The notes: generated from the letters alone by a model not told the origin. A DNA stretch of 11,573 nt from an uncultured Clostridia bacterium (GCA_934725795.1 CAKVCF010000012.1:1-11573), one strand, 5' to 3'. Counted from the first letter of the stretch, positions 1-7,201 are shown. A program made the numbers and translations.

Positions 1-34
1 CCATACCACATATTGTGGTATGGCGTTTTTTATT
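1..34 (+). terminator. Rho-independent terminator of an upstream gene
   Basis: A perfect 10-bp stem, CCATACCACA paired with TGTGGTATGG, closes on a three-base TAT loop. A CG and a T-rich tail (TTTTTTATTATT) follow. This is a textbook intrinsic terminator reading rightward. It insulates the ftsA promoter from whatever gene lies left of the window. Confidence 0.9.
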
Positions 35-77
35 ATTAAAAATAAGCAAAATATAATTAACAAGTAATGCAAAATGT

Positions 78-106
78 TTGACTGCTTTTTTTGTTTTTTA
101 TATAAT
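78..106 (+). promoter_or_regulatory. Housekeeping (sigma-A type) promoter of ftsA-ftsZ
   Basis: The -35 box TTGACT (78-83) is followed by a 17-base spacer and a perfect -10 box TATAAT (101-106). The expected transcription start is near 113, giving a leader of about 18 bases before the GTG at 131. An ATG at 74 lies on the upstream side of this promoter and so cannot be the start codon of the main transcript. Confidence 0.8.
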
Positions 107-130
107 TATATAAAATTAATCGGGGGCAAA

Positions 131-1240
131 GTGCATAAAAAATTGAACTTCTTGTTAGAAGTTGGTTCATCTAAATTAGTTTTAGTGGCAACCGTCAAGG
201 GTAAACACGCAAGCAAAATTGTTGACCAAGCAACAGTTTTGTATGATGGCTTTATGGACGGTGAATTTTTGTCGCCTGATGATTTGGAATTGAATTTAAG
301 TGAACTTATTGCAACAATGTCTAGCAAGTTGCATTCAAACATTCACTCAATTTCAGTTGGCGTGCCAAGCGAATTTTGTATGTGCGTGTGCAAACGTATT
401 TCTCGCAAATTTGTTGAACCACACAAAATCACTAACCATGACATTGCAAATTTGTTTGAAGCAAATGCTGGCTTTGGTGATAGCAATGAATATAGCGTTA
501 TAAATTTTAGCCCTATGCAGTATATGTTGGACGATAACGCAGTTACAATGCAACCAGTTGGCAAAAAAACTTCAAGCCTTGTGGTGGACGCAAGTTTTGT
601 TTTGGCAAAAAATTCTTTTATTAAGTTTATAACTGCTAAATTGAATAAACTTGGCGTTAGCAATGTTGATTTTATTTGCCAAGCTTTAGGTCAAGCAATC
701 AAATGCACACAAGACATGGAATCAAAACAACCAATTGCAGTGGTGGATGTAGGCCATATAACAACCAGTGTTGCAGTGCTTAAAGGTGAAGGCCTTGCAT
801 TGCTCAGTTCATTTTCAATGGGTGGTGGGCATATTTCAAGTGATATTATGCAACTTTTAGGCATGAACTTCAAAGATGCGGAATTGATTAAACGTAAAAT
901 TATTTTGACTATTGAGCCTGAACGCAACGAGTATTACGAAGCAAAGTTGCACGATAGTTGCATTAAAGCACCAATTAGCATGACAAATCAAATTGTAAAA
1001 AGCCGTATAGAAATGCTTGCAAAAGTGATAGGTGAAATTTTAGGCATAGATCCAGTTTTCAAGAATTATGATTTATATTTAACTGGCGATGGCATTGCAA
1101 ACTTTAAAGGCGTTAAAACAATTTTAAAGCAACAAACTGGTATGAACGTACATATTTATCAAAATCAATTTGACACTTCAAAAAACAAATTACAAACTTC
1201 AATTCAAGGCTTAGTAACCTTAAATGATATGTTGGTTTAA
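131..1240 (+). CDS. ftsA: Divergent FtsA-like cell division protein
   Basis: A 369-residue actin-fold protein of the FtsA family, which normally tethers FtsZ filaments to the membrane and recruits the divisome. Family features: an N-terminal strand with VGSSK (11-15), a middle part that would correspond to the FtsA-specific 1C (SHS2) domain (about 80-160), VVDVGHITTS (204-213) in place of the usual phosphate-2 loop, MGGGHIS (230-236), a helix with a KRK motif (254-256), and LTGDGIANFKG (317-327) as the adenosine motif. The GTG start is chosen because GGGGG lies five bases upstream and because the promoter overlaps the earlier ATG at 74. The gene sits 17 bases ahead of ftsZ, the classic order. 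Oddities: the first-loop Asp is Glu10, the second loop has lost its GG pair and its Asp, and the protein ends at 369 without the usual linker and C-terminal amphipathic helix. Family assignment is firm; normal ATP use and membrane binding are doubtful. Confidence 0.85.
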   Translation: MHKKLNFLLEVGSSKLVLVATVKGKHASKIVDQATVLYDGFMDGEFLSPDDLELNLSELIATMSSKLHSNIHSISVGVPSEFCMCVCKRISRKFVEPHKITNHDIANLFEANAGFGDSNEYSVINFSPMQYMLDDNAVTMQPVGKKTSSLVVDASFVLAKNSFIKFITAKLNKLGVSNVDFICQALGQAIKCTQDMESKQPIAVVDVGHITTSVAVLKGEGLALLSSFSMGGGHISSDIMQLLGMNFKDAELIKRKIILTIEPERNEYYEAKLHDSCIKAPISMTNQIVKSRIEMLAKVIGEILGIDPVFKNYDLYLTGDGIANFKGVKTILKQQTGMNVHIYQNQFDTSKNKLQTSIQGLVTLNDMLV

Positions 1241-1257
1241 ATTAAAAGGTGGGGTTT

Positions 1258-2433
1258 ATGGATTTATCAAACAACATTTGTAAAATTAAAGTAGTTGGCG
1301 TTGGCGGCGGTGGCAACAACGCAGTTAATCGTATGGTAAACGCTGGTATCACTGGTGCATATTTTGTTGCAGTTAACACAGACCAACAAGATTTGAATAT
1401 GTCCCGTGCGGACGAAACAATTCAAATTGGCAAAACATTAACAAAGGGGCTTGGTGCAGGTGCAAATCCTGACCGCGGCCGTGAAGCAGCAGAAGAAAGT
1501 GTTGAAGACCTTAAACGTATGCTTCAAGGCACAGACCTTTTGTTTATCACAGCAGGCCTTGGCGGTGGTACTGGCAGTGGTGCAGCACCAGTGATTGCTC
1601 GTTTGGCAAAAGAAATGGGCATTTTAACCATTGGCGTTATCACAAAACCATTTAAGTTTGAAGCTCCAACAAGGGCAAGAAATGCAGATAATGCGATTGC
1701 TGAATTGCGTAAATATGTTGATAGTTTGGTTGTTATTCCTAACGAAAAACTTTACACAATTCTTAAAAAAGACGTGTCATTCCTTGATTCTTTCCGCTAT
1801 GCAGACGATGTTTTACGTCAAGCAATCCAAGGTGTTAGTGAATTGATTTCTGTGCCAGGTTTGATTAACTTGGACTTTGCCGATGTTTCAACCATTATGC
1901 GTGATAAAGGCATTGCACATATGGGTATTGGTAAGGGCAGAGGCGCAAATAAAACAATCGAAGCAGTGCGCCAAGCAGTAACCAGCCAACTTTTGGAAAC
2001 AAGCATTGAAGGTGCAACAGGCATCTTAATTAATATCACTGGTGGCCGCGATTTAACTTTAAGCGAAGTTTATGAAGCTGTTGACCTTGTGCGTGATGTT
2101 GCAGATAAGGATTGCAATATCATCTTTGGTGCACGTATTAATAACGACACAACTGGCGAAACAGAAATCACAGTTATAGCAACTGGTTTTGATGATGATA
2201 AATCAAAACAACCAGAAGCTGTGCCACAATTTAAAGATAATAGTGCAAATGTTCGTCCATTTACTGAACCAGTTAAACCACAAGAGCAAGAACAGGTTAA
2301 CGAACAACCAGCGGAAGAAGAACAAAAACCAGCAGAGCCAGAAGATGAAGTGCAAGATATTTCAATCAAAGCAAAAAAACCATTTTTAAGTGATGATGAT
2401 TTGCCACCTTTCCTTCGCAAACTTAAAAGATAA
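1258..2433 (+). CDS. ftsZ: Cell division GTPase FtsZ
   Basis: Tubulin-like GTPase that polymerises into the cytoplasmic Z ring at midcell; 391 residues, a normal length. The nucleotide site has GVGGGGNNAVN (14-24) and the tubulin signature GGGTGSG (102-108), with Ser where Thr is usual. The T7 loop carries NLD at 204-206, supplying the Asp that catalyses GTP hydrolysis in the neighbouring subunit. The globular domain ends near 312. A Gln/Glu/Pro-rich flexible linker follows to about 374, then a conserved C-terminal peptide, DDDLPPFLRKLKR (379-391), which docks FtsA or SepF. The ATG at 1258 is preferred over a GTG at 1249 because AAGGTGG lies five bases upstream of it, and the GTG would sit inside that ribosome binding site. 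It is co-transcribed with ftsA and ended by the hairpin at 2581. Confidence 0.98.
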   Translation: MDLSNNICKIKVVGVGGGGNNAVNRMVNAGITGAYFVAVNTDQQDLNMSRADETIQIGKTLTKGLGAGANPDRGREAAEESVEDLKRMLQGTDLLFITAGLGGGTGSGAAPVIARLAKEMGILTIGVITKPFKFEAPTRARNADNAIAELRKYVDSLVVIPNEKLYTILKKDVSFLDSFRYADDVLRQAIQGVSELISVPGLINLDFADVSTIMRDKGIAHMGIGKGRGANKTIEAVRQAVTSQLLETSIEGATGILINITGGRDLTLSEVYEAVDLVRDVADKDCNIIFGARINNDTTGETEITVIATGFDDDKSKQPEAVPQFKDNSANVRPFTEPVKPQEQEQVNEQPAEEEQKPAEPEDEVQDISIKAKKPFLSDDDLPPFLRKLKR

Positions 2434-2580
2434 AAAGTAAAGATAGAAAGTTAGGCAATATTGTTGCTTAAAATAGTTTATATTGCATTAAAAACTTACT
2501 AAAAATAGGCTAGTATTAAATTAATAAACATAAATTTGAATTAATTATTTGCAAGTATATTTTGAAAATTAGCAAAACAA

Positions 2581-2612
2581 AAAGAGAAGCGAAAACTTCT
2601 CTTTTTTATTTT
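2581..2612 (+). terminator. Intrinsic terminator of ftsAZ, probably bidirectional
   Basis: A 9-bp stem, AAAGAGAAG paired with CTTCTCTTT, has the loop CGAAAA and is followed by a T-rich tail. Read on the minus strand, the same stem is followed by TTGTTTTG, so it could also end the convergent ABC operon. It lies in the 286-base gap between the converging units. Confidence 0.85.
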
Positions 2613-2614
2613 AT

Positions 2615-2705
2615 CAATAAATCAATTAGTTTTGGTTGCGGTCAATTAAAAACTTTAACAAAAATTGATTTATTGTGTTACAACAAACTGCAGTTACAAC
2701 CAAAA
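2615..2705. repeat. Two interleaved inverted repeats between convergent operons
   Basis: CAATAAATCAATT (2615-2627) is a perfect 13-base inverted repeat with AATTGATTTATTG (2663-2675). TTTTGGTTG (2630-2638) is a perfect 9-base inverted repeat with CAACCAAAA (2697-2705). The pairs cross, so on one RNA they would form a pseudoknot-like fold or two competing hairpins. The 3' end also holds a 10-base palindrome AACTGCAGTT (2686-2695) and the octamer GTTACAAC twice. The region would be the 3' untranslated part of the ABC operon messenger. The only other structure in the gap is a 7-bp inverted repeat at 2455-2461/2480-2486. No gene is visible. Confidence 0.5.
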
Positions 2706-2719
2706 TGAAATAAATCGGT

Positions 2720-3583
2720 TTATTGATATAATTTTTTAACAAATTTTTCAAACAATGCAACTGCAAAGTACATAATTGAAGCAAGCACGCAAAGTATCAC
2801 AGTTGAAGTCATAACAAGGTTTAAATTAAACACTTGCCCGCCATAAATTAACAGATAGCCAAGGCCTGCTTTGCTTACCAAATATTCACCCATAATTGCA
2901 CCAATCCAACTTAAACCAACATTGATTTTAAGCGTAGATACAATATCTTTAAGCGAAGATGGCAACACAAGTTTAACAAAGATTTGCATTTTGCTTGCGC
3001 CAAGCGAACGTGTTAGGGCAATTAACTGCTTATCACAACTTGTAAATGCGTTTAAGATATTCATAATTGTTACAATCACAACAATCAAAATACACATAAA
3101 CACAATAGCCTTGCTGCCAGCACCAAACCAAATGATAATGATAGGCCCAAGTGCAATTTTTGGCAAACTGTTAAGCACAACCAAATATGGCTCAAGCACA
3201 CGGCGTAAAAAGTCGCTATACCACAGCAAGAAAGCCACAACAAAGCCAACGCTGGTGGCAATGGCAAAGCCAATAAGTGTTTCTTTTAGAGTGATTGAAG
3301 CGTGATACCACAACTCACCAGAACGATGTAATTCACCAATAGTTTCGGCAATTTTGCTGGGGCTCGAAAAGAAAAACGGACTTATAATTTCATATTTTGT
3401 AAGCAACTCCCAAGCCAAAAGCAAACTGATAAGCAACAAAACTTGTGTGGCAACAATTATTGCTTTTGTTAAGTTTTGTTTGGCAATATATTTTTTGTGT
3501 GCAACGCTAAAAATCGGTTTTTGTCTGCCTAAATTTTTGCGTTGTTTTGGTGGTGGTAAAACATTAATTTTTTTGTTTTTCAT
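2720..3583 (-). CDS. ABC importer permease (SsuC/TauC/NrtB class)
   Basis: A 287-residue integral membrane subunit of an ABC importer. A basic, Pro-containing N terminus of about 40 residues precedes the first membrane helix (about 41-60), and five further hydrophobic segments follow. The family core is clear: a cytoplasmic segment with EPYLVVLNSLPKIALGP leading into IIIIWFGAG, and the EAA-type coupling loop ALTRSLGASKMQIFVKLVLP, which contacts the ATPase. The ATG overlaps the end of the ATPase gene by 20 bases, with AGGAAA about eight bases before the start, so translation is probably coupled. In this family two copies normally pair with two ATPases. The substrate class (sulfonate, taurine, nitrate, pyrimidine precursor) cannot be read from the permease. 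Confidence 0.9.
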   Translation of the reverse strand: MKNKKINVLPPPKQRKNLGRQKPIFSVAHKKYIAKQNLTKAIIVATQVLLLISLLLAWELLTKYEIISPFFFSSPSKIAETIGELHRSGELWYHASITLKETLIGFAIATSVGFVVAFLLWYSDFLRRVLEPYLVVLNSLPKIALGPIIIIWFGAGSKAIVFMCILIVVIVTIMNILNAFTSCDKQLIALTRSLGASKMQIFVKLVLPSSLKDIVSTLKINVGLSWIGAIMGEYLVSKAGLGYLLIYGGQVFNLNLVMTSTVILCVLASIMYFAVALFEKFVKKLYQ

Positions 3584-4424
3584 CTTGAATTTCCTGCCAA
3601 ATTAAGTCAAACATTTGTTTTGCTTGTGCTGTTTTACGCCTTTCAAACGGTGTAATGCTTGCATCAAAATTTAAATTATGCACAGCTTTAACTTTGCCAG
3701 GTCGGGCAGACAGCACTATTATTTTATCACTCATACTTATTGCTTCCTGAATATCGTGAGTAACAAGTATGGCGGTTTTCTTTTCTTTTTTTATTATTTC
3801 AAAAATATGGTCGCACAACTCTAAACGTGTTTGATAGTCTAACGCACTGAAAGGTTCGTCAAGCAATAACAATGCTGGTTTAAGGGCGAGTGTGCGTATC
3901 AAAGCAACACGCTGACGCATACCACCACTAAGTTCGTGTGGATGCTTTTTTAGAAACTCTGCAATGCCATATTTTTTAGCAAGTTCAACGGCATAAGCCT
4001 TGCGTTCGACAGTGTTTTTGTGCTTTATTTCAAGGCCAAAATATATGTTTTTTTCAATGGTGCGCCAAGGCAACAAGTTGTCGCGTTGGAACATATATCC
4101 GCACAAATCTTCTTTAACATCTGGCGTTTTTCCGTCAACCATGATTTCACCACTTGTTGGTTTAATAAGCCCTGCCACAAGCGATAATATGGTGGTTTTT
4201 CCGCAGCCCGAAGGGCCGACAATCGCCACAAATTCGTGATTTTTAATGTTAAAACTAACATCTTTTAACGCATGTGTTTCACTGTCTAAACTTTGGTAAA
4301 TCAAATTTAAATCTTTTACTTCAACAAGATTATTTTTATTCATTTGATTATTGTTGGCAGAAAGTTTGCTGTTTTCCGCCACCAAATTTATTTTGTTTGT
4401 GTTTCGTTTAGTTGAATTTACCAC
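3564..4424 (-). CDS. ABC importer ATPase (SsuB/TauB/NrtD class)
   Basis: Cytoplasmic ATP-hydrolysing subunit that powers the adjacent permease. All motifs are present: Walker A GPSGCGKTT, Q-loop YMFQRDNLLPW, signature LSGGMRQR, Walker B ALLLLDEPFSAL, and the switch His in LVTHD. The tails LLPWRT and LSARPG are typical of the nitrate/sulfonate/taurine subgroup. The chosen start is a GTG that overlaps the stop of the binding-protein gene by one base (TAGTG), which suggests coupled translation. It adds a polar Asn-rich 27-residue extension before the conserved domain. An ATG at 4343 would remove this extension and give a more usual N terminus, but it has no ribosome binding site and would leave an 80-base gap. 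Family is certain; the start is about 60 percent sure. Confidence 0.93.
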   Translation of the reverse strand: MVNSTKRNTNKINLVAENSKLSANNNQMNKNNLVEVKDLNLIYQSLDSETHALKDVSFNIKNHEFVAIVGPSGCGKTTILSLVAGLIKPTSGEIMVDGKTPDVKEDLCGYMFQRDNLLPWRTIEKNIYFGLEIKHKNTVERKAYAVELAKKYGIAEFLKKHPHELSGGMRQRVALIRTLALKPALLLLDEPFSALDYQTRLELCDHIFEIIKKEKKTAILVTHDIQEAISMSDKIIVLSARPGKVKAVHNLNFDASITPFERRKTAQAKQMFDLIWQEIQDEKQKN

Positions 4425-5449
4425 TATCTTTCAACTTCGCTTGCATAACTGGTGTTAACCGCAGTTGACCATTCAACACGGCCGTTAAGCTCACCAGCAC
4501 CATCAATGATATCTAACATCAAGTTCCAAGAAGATTGTTTAAGCACAAAACTGCTTGCATACGCACCGATGCGAATATAGTTTTTAACTGACGCCAAAAT
4601 CAAAGCATCACTTGTTGTTGTGAATGATGGTTTAAGGGCAGAAAGAATATCTGCATCTTCTTGTAAATTGTTAGCATCAATCAAATAGTTATAGCCCTTT
4701 TTAAGTGCACGCATAAATTTAGCAATCTTTGTTCCATTTTTGTTTAGATAATCATTTGTTGCAACAAAGCAAGTGTAAGGCACATCTTTTACTTCATCGC
4801 CAAGGGCAGACACAATGTTGCCAGTGCCGTCAAATTCACATTGGCTTGCAATAGGGTCAAACATAGTGCAATAATCACCAGTGCCAGCAATAAATGATGA
4901 ACTGGTCAAATTGAATGCAATGGTTGTATCTAAAATTGTGTCCACATTTTCGCCAAGTTCAGCACCAGGTTTTAAGCCGTGTTGCTTTAAAATGTATTCA
5001 AGTGTCATAGCTGGCATTCCGCCTTTACGGCCTGCAATAATGCGTTTGCCTTTAAGATTTTGCCAATCAAAGTTAGGCTCTGCATTTCTGCCAACAAGGA
5101 AAGAGCCATCACAAGCGGTCAACTGTGCAAAAATAACAGGGGCATTTTGCATACCATTGTTACGCACATAAACCGCACTTTCTGGCCCCATAAGACCTAT
5201 ATCTGCGTTATTAGAGATAAGGCTGGTCATAACAGTGTCGCTTCCGCCAGCGTTTGTAAGTTCAATTTTAAGCCCTTCATCTTCAAAATAGCCTTTGTTC
5301 ATGGCAGCGTAGAGCGGAGCATAAAAAATTGAGTGTGTAACTTCACTGATGCGCAAAACATTGTCGTCCTTCTTTTTGCAGCCAACGCCAGTTAACATAA
5401 CGGCAAAAACTGACATTATGGCAACAAGCAAAATAGAAATTTTTTTCAT
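4424..5449 (-). CDS. ABC importer substrate-binding lipoprotein (NMT1/SsuA-like)
   Basis: First gene of the importer operon: an extracellular solute-binding protein held to the membrane by a lipid anchor. The N terminus has a Lys-Lys start, a hydrophobic core and a lipobox-like LTGVGC, with Cys24 as the likely lipidated residue. Gly at -3 is unusual. The mature part opens with SEVTHSIFYAPLYAAMNKGYFEDEG, shown here as two adjoining parts SEVTHSIFYAPLY and AAMNKGYFEDEG, the family signature of nitrate/taurine/sulfonate and thiamine-precursor binders. GGSDTVMTSLISNNADIG follows, a typical ligand-pocket stretch. Length 341 is normal. GGAG lies about six bases before the ATG. The ligand is unknown: no thiamine genes lie alongside, and the leader is too short for a TPP riboswitch. 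The promoter is at 5499-5527. Confidence 0.9.
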   Translation of the reverse strand: MKKISILLVAIMSVFAVMLTGVGCKKKDDNVLRISEVTHSIFYAPLYAAMNKGYFEDEGLKIELTNAGGSDTVMTSLISNNADIGLMGPESAVYVRNNGMQNAPVIFAQLTACDGSFLVGRNAEPNFDWQNLKGKRIIAGRKGGMPAMTLEYILKQHGLKPGAELGENVDTILDTTIAFNLTSSSFIAGTGDYCTMFDPIASQCEFDGTGNIVSALGDEVKDVPYTCFVATNDYLNKNGTKIAKFMRALKKGYNYLIDANNLQEDADILSALKPSFTTTSDALILASVKNYIRIGAYASSFVLKQSSWNLMLDIIDGAGELNGRVEWSTAVNTSYASEVER

Positions 5450-5498
5450 CCATTCTCCTTTTTGGAAGGTTTATAGTGGTTTAATGCTTCCATATCTC

Positions 5499-5527
5499 AT
5501 TGTATGTGCTGGTGCGGTTTTTGTTAA
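5499..5527 (-). promoter_or_regulatory. Sigma-A type promoter of the ABC importer operon
   Basis: On the minus strand TTAACA (5527-5522), a 17-base spacer and TACAAT (5504-5499) form a good promoter. The start should fall near 5492, giving a leader of about 43 bases. That leader opens with TGGAAG, which can pair with CTTCCA (together 5492-5463) to make a small hairpin at the 5' end, just ahead of the ribosome binding site. Confidence 0.7.
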
Positions 5528-5564
5528 AATTTCAGTTAAATAACGCAATCGGCCAGTTAATTAT

Positions 5565-5593
5565 TTGCCAGAATTTTGCTTTTGTGCTACAAT
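5565..5593 (+). promoter_or_regulatory. Sigma-A type promoter with extended -10, for the 173-residue membrane protein
   Basis: TTGCCA (5565-5570), a 17-base spacer and TACAAT (5588-5593), preceded by TGC, form an extended -10 promoter. It fires away from the ABC promoter, with the two -35 boxes about 37 bases apart, so one regulator bound between could touch both. The leader of about 44 bases is AT-rich. Confidence 0.75.
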
Positions 5594-5643
5594 GCGAATA
5601 ATCAAAAAATTAAACTAAAATAATTTTTCACTTAGAGGTTAGC

Positions 5644-6165
5644 ATGAAAAAAGATACATATTTTAAACTTATGTTTGCCATAGAAATGGCTTTGTTGCCA
5701 CTTGCTATATTTGCAAAAATGTTTTTGCCAGTATGGTCGGTTGGTTTGTTTGTGGCAGGCATTTTACTTTGCAAAATTTGGCGTGAAATTTTCCGCAATA
5801 GATTAAGCAAATTTCAAACCATAGTTAGCATAATTGCAAACATTGCAACCAGCACAATTTTGCTTGCATTGTTTATGAATATGGGTATTTTAAATATAGC
5901 TATTGGCGTTATCACAATTATTGCAATTGCAATCAAATCAGTGTTTGAATACATTATGTTCAACACAGAGTTGCCAGAATTTATTGACGCTGTTGCATAT
6001 TGCAGCATTTTGTTTGAGTGCTTAACATTGTTTTCAATGACATTTGCTTACGCCAACGGCACATTGCTTTCAATTTGCTCAATAGCATGCATTTTAACAG
6101 CGGTTGTATATGTTGGTTATGCAATTTATTGGCTTATAAAAAATATGCCTAAAAAATCACGTTAA
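5644..6165 (+). CDS. Multi-pass membrane protein of unknown function
   Basis: A 173-residue very hydrophobic protein that I do not recognise. Five or six membrane segments are visible, roughly at 8-26, 29-46, 58-78, 80-101, 112-133 and 137-160. Short basic loops (KIWREIFRNRLSK near 44-56, and KNMPKKSR at the C terminus) suggest that those parts are cytoplasmic. No catalytic or metal-binding motif is evident; four Cys lie inside or near helices. The start is supported by AGAGG six bases upstream and by the promoter at 5565. It stands as a single gene, and no clear terminator separates it from the next promoter at 6180. Confidence 0.8.
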   Translation: MKKDTYFKLMFAIEMALLPLAIFAKMFLPVWSVGLFVAGILLCKIWREIFRNRLSKFQTIVSIIANIATSTILLALFMNMGILNIAIGVITIIAIAIKSVFEYIMFNTELPEFIDAVAYCSILFECLTLFSMTFAYANGTLLSICSIACILTAVVYVGYAIYWLIKNMPKKSR

Positions 6166-6179
6166 ACTTAAAATCTATA

Positions 6180-6208
6180 TTGACAACAAAAAAACATTGT
6201 GCTATCAT
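6180..6208 (+). promoter_or_regulatory. Strong sigma-A promoter of the small membrane protein-methyltransferase operon
   Basis: A perfect TTGACA (6180-6185), a 17-base spacer and TATCAT (6203-6208) preceded by TGC. This is among the best promoters in the window. It starts 15 bases after the stop codon of the previous gene. The expected start near 6215 gives a leader of about 69 bases. Confidence 0.85.
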
Positions 6209-6224
6209 AAAGGCAGATAAAACA

Positions 6225-6266
6225 GGCAACAACCAACACTAAAAGTGTTTAATCACAGTTGTTACC
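6225..6266 (+). promoter_or_regulatory. Structured 5' leader (nested hairpins)
   Basis: GGCAACAAC (6225-6233) can pair with GTTGTTACC (6258-6266), with one C-A mismatch. Inside it AACACT (6235-6240) pairs perfectly with AGTGTT (6244-6249) across an AAA loop. The fold ends eight bases before the ribosome binding site AGGAGAG (6274-6280). It matches no riboswitch class I know. It could stabilise the messenger or regulate translation. Confidence 0.45.
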
Positions 6267-6283
6267 AGAAAGTAGGAGAGATT

Positions 6284-6541
6284 ATGTCAACATTATTATC
6301 ATTTGTTAGTGTTTGGGAATTTTTGTTAAGATACACCGTTATTTCAGGTATGGTGGTTGCAGCAATCGGTGTTGCAATTTGCATGCTTGCAAAACGTATT
6401 ACTTTGGCAAAACGCCACACAGACAGTTTGCCTAAAAACGATAAACTTTATCAAGGTCTTATGCTTACAGGCGTGTGCCTTATCTTGTTAGGTTTAATTT
6501 TAATTGCTTTGCCTATTGAAACAACATTCTACAAAGGTTAA
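6284..6541 (+). CDS. Small two-helix membrane protein
   Basis: An 85-residue protein with two clear membrane helices (about 13-36 and 57-76), joined by a basic, polar stretch with KRITLAKRH that is probably cytoplasmic. The ATG at 6284 is chosen because AGGAGAG lies three bases upstream; the open frame reaches back to 6245, but no ribosome binding site supports an earlier start. The stop is one base before the next ATG, so this gene and the methyltransferase are surely co-transcribed and probably translationally coupled. I do not recognise the family, and no enzymatic residues stand out. Whether the product relates to the methyltransferase is unknown. Confidence 0.8.
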   Translation: MSTLLSFVSVWEFLLRYTVISGMVVAAIGVAICMLAKRITLAKRHTDSLPKNDKLYQGLMLTGVCLILLGLILIALPIETTFYKG

Positions 6542-6542
6542 T

Positions 6543-7145
6543 ATGCAACATTATTTTATTGATAAACAACACGTTGAAACCGATTTCTTTGATTTTAACG
6601 ACCAAGTTTTAGGATTGAATTTATGCTTTCGCAGTTGCGACAGCATTTTTTCTAAAAACAGAATAGACGATGGCAGCCGCACATTGCTTGAAACCATTGC
6701 AAAAAAATGCACACTTTCTGGCAACTGTCTTGACCTTGGCTGTGGGCTAGGCGTGATTGGCATTTCACTTGCAAAAAAGTTCAACTTGAATTTTGATATG
6801 GTTGATATTAACGGCACAGCAGTTAAGTTAAGCCGCCAAAACACAATCACAAACAATGTTCAACGCCAAACCAATGTGTTTGAAAGCGATGGTTTTTCTA
6901 ACATAAGCGCGATGTATGATAACATTATCACAAATCCACCAATAAAAACTGGCAAAACACTGTTATTTAGCCTTATGGACGGAGCATACCAACATTTAAA
7001 TATTAATGGTCAACTTATATTAGTTATACGCAAAGACCATGGCATGGAAAGCCTTAAAAAGTATTTGATTGAACTTTTTGGTAACTGTGAAATTATTGAA
7101 CGCAACAAAGGTTATTATATATTAAAATCAATTAAAAATAATTAA
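6543..7145 (+). CDS. Class I SAM-dependent methyltransferase, YbxB/RsmC-like
   Basis: A 200-residue Rossmann-fold methyltransferase of the MTS family, which includes the 16S rRNA guanine-N2 enzyme RsmC and the B. subtilis protein YbxB, of the same size. Visible motifs: the SAM-binding loop LDLGCGLGVIG near 61-71, an acidic residue after the second strand (MVDING), and the catalytic NPPIKTGK near 130, matching the NPP motif of N-methyltransferases. A one-domain protein like this lacks the N-terminal non-catalytic half of E. coli RsmC. AAAGG five bases ahead of the ATG supports the start at 6543. An in-frame ATG at 6504 is rejected because it lies inside the previous gene. The likely target is ribosomal RNA; the exact base is not knowable from sequence. 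A terminator follows at 7202. Confidence 0.9.
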   Translation: MQHYFIDKQHVETDFFDFNDQVLGLNLCFRSCDSIFSKNRIDDGSRTLLETIAKKCTLSGNCLDLGCGLGVIGISLAKKFNLNFDMVDINGTAVKLSRQNTITNNVQRQTNVFESDGFSNISAMYDNIITNPPIKTGKTLLFSLMDGAYQHLNINGQLILVIRKDHGMESLKKYLIELFGNCEIIERNKGYYILKSIKNN

Positions 7146-7201
7146 TGCAGAGTTTGGCGTTGTATATGTTAAACCTGTAAATCAAAAACAAAAAAATAAA
7201 A

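Noticed and set aside
74-130. Upstream ATG that would extend ftsA by 19 residues
   Set aside because: It overlaps the -35 box and lies upstream of the expected transcription start. The GTG at 131 has GGGGG at correct spacing.
2871-5332. Several plus-strand frames of 60-144 codons within the ABC operon
   Set aside because: They are antisense shadows of the three well-supported ABC genes and have no ribosome binding sites or family resemblance.
5450-5500. Possible TPP riboswitch upstream of the ABC operon, suggested by the thiamine-like binding protein
   Set aside because: No CTGAGA or ACCTGA core is present and the leader is only about 43 bases.
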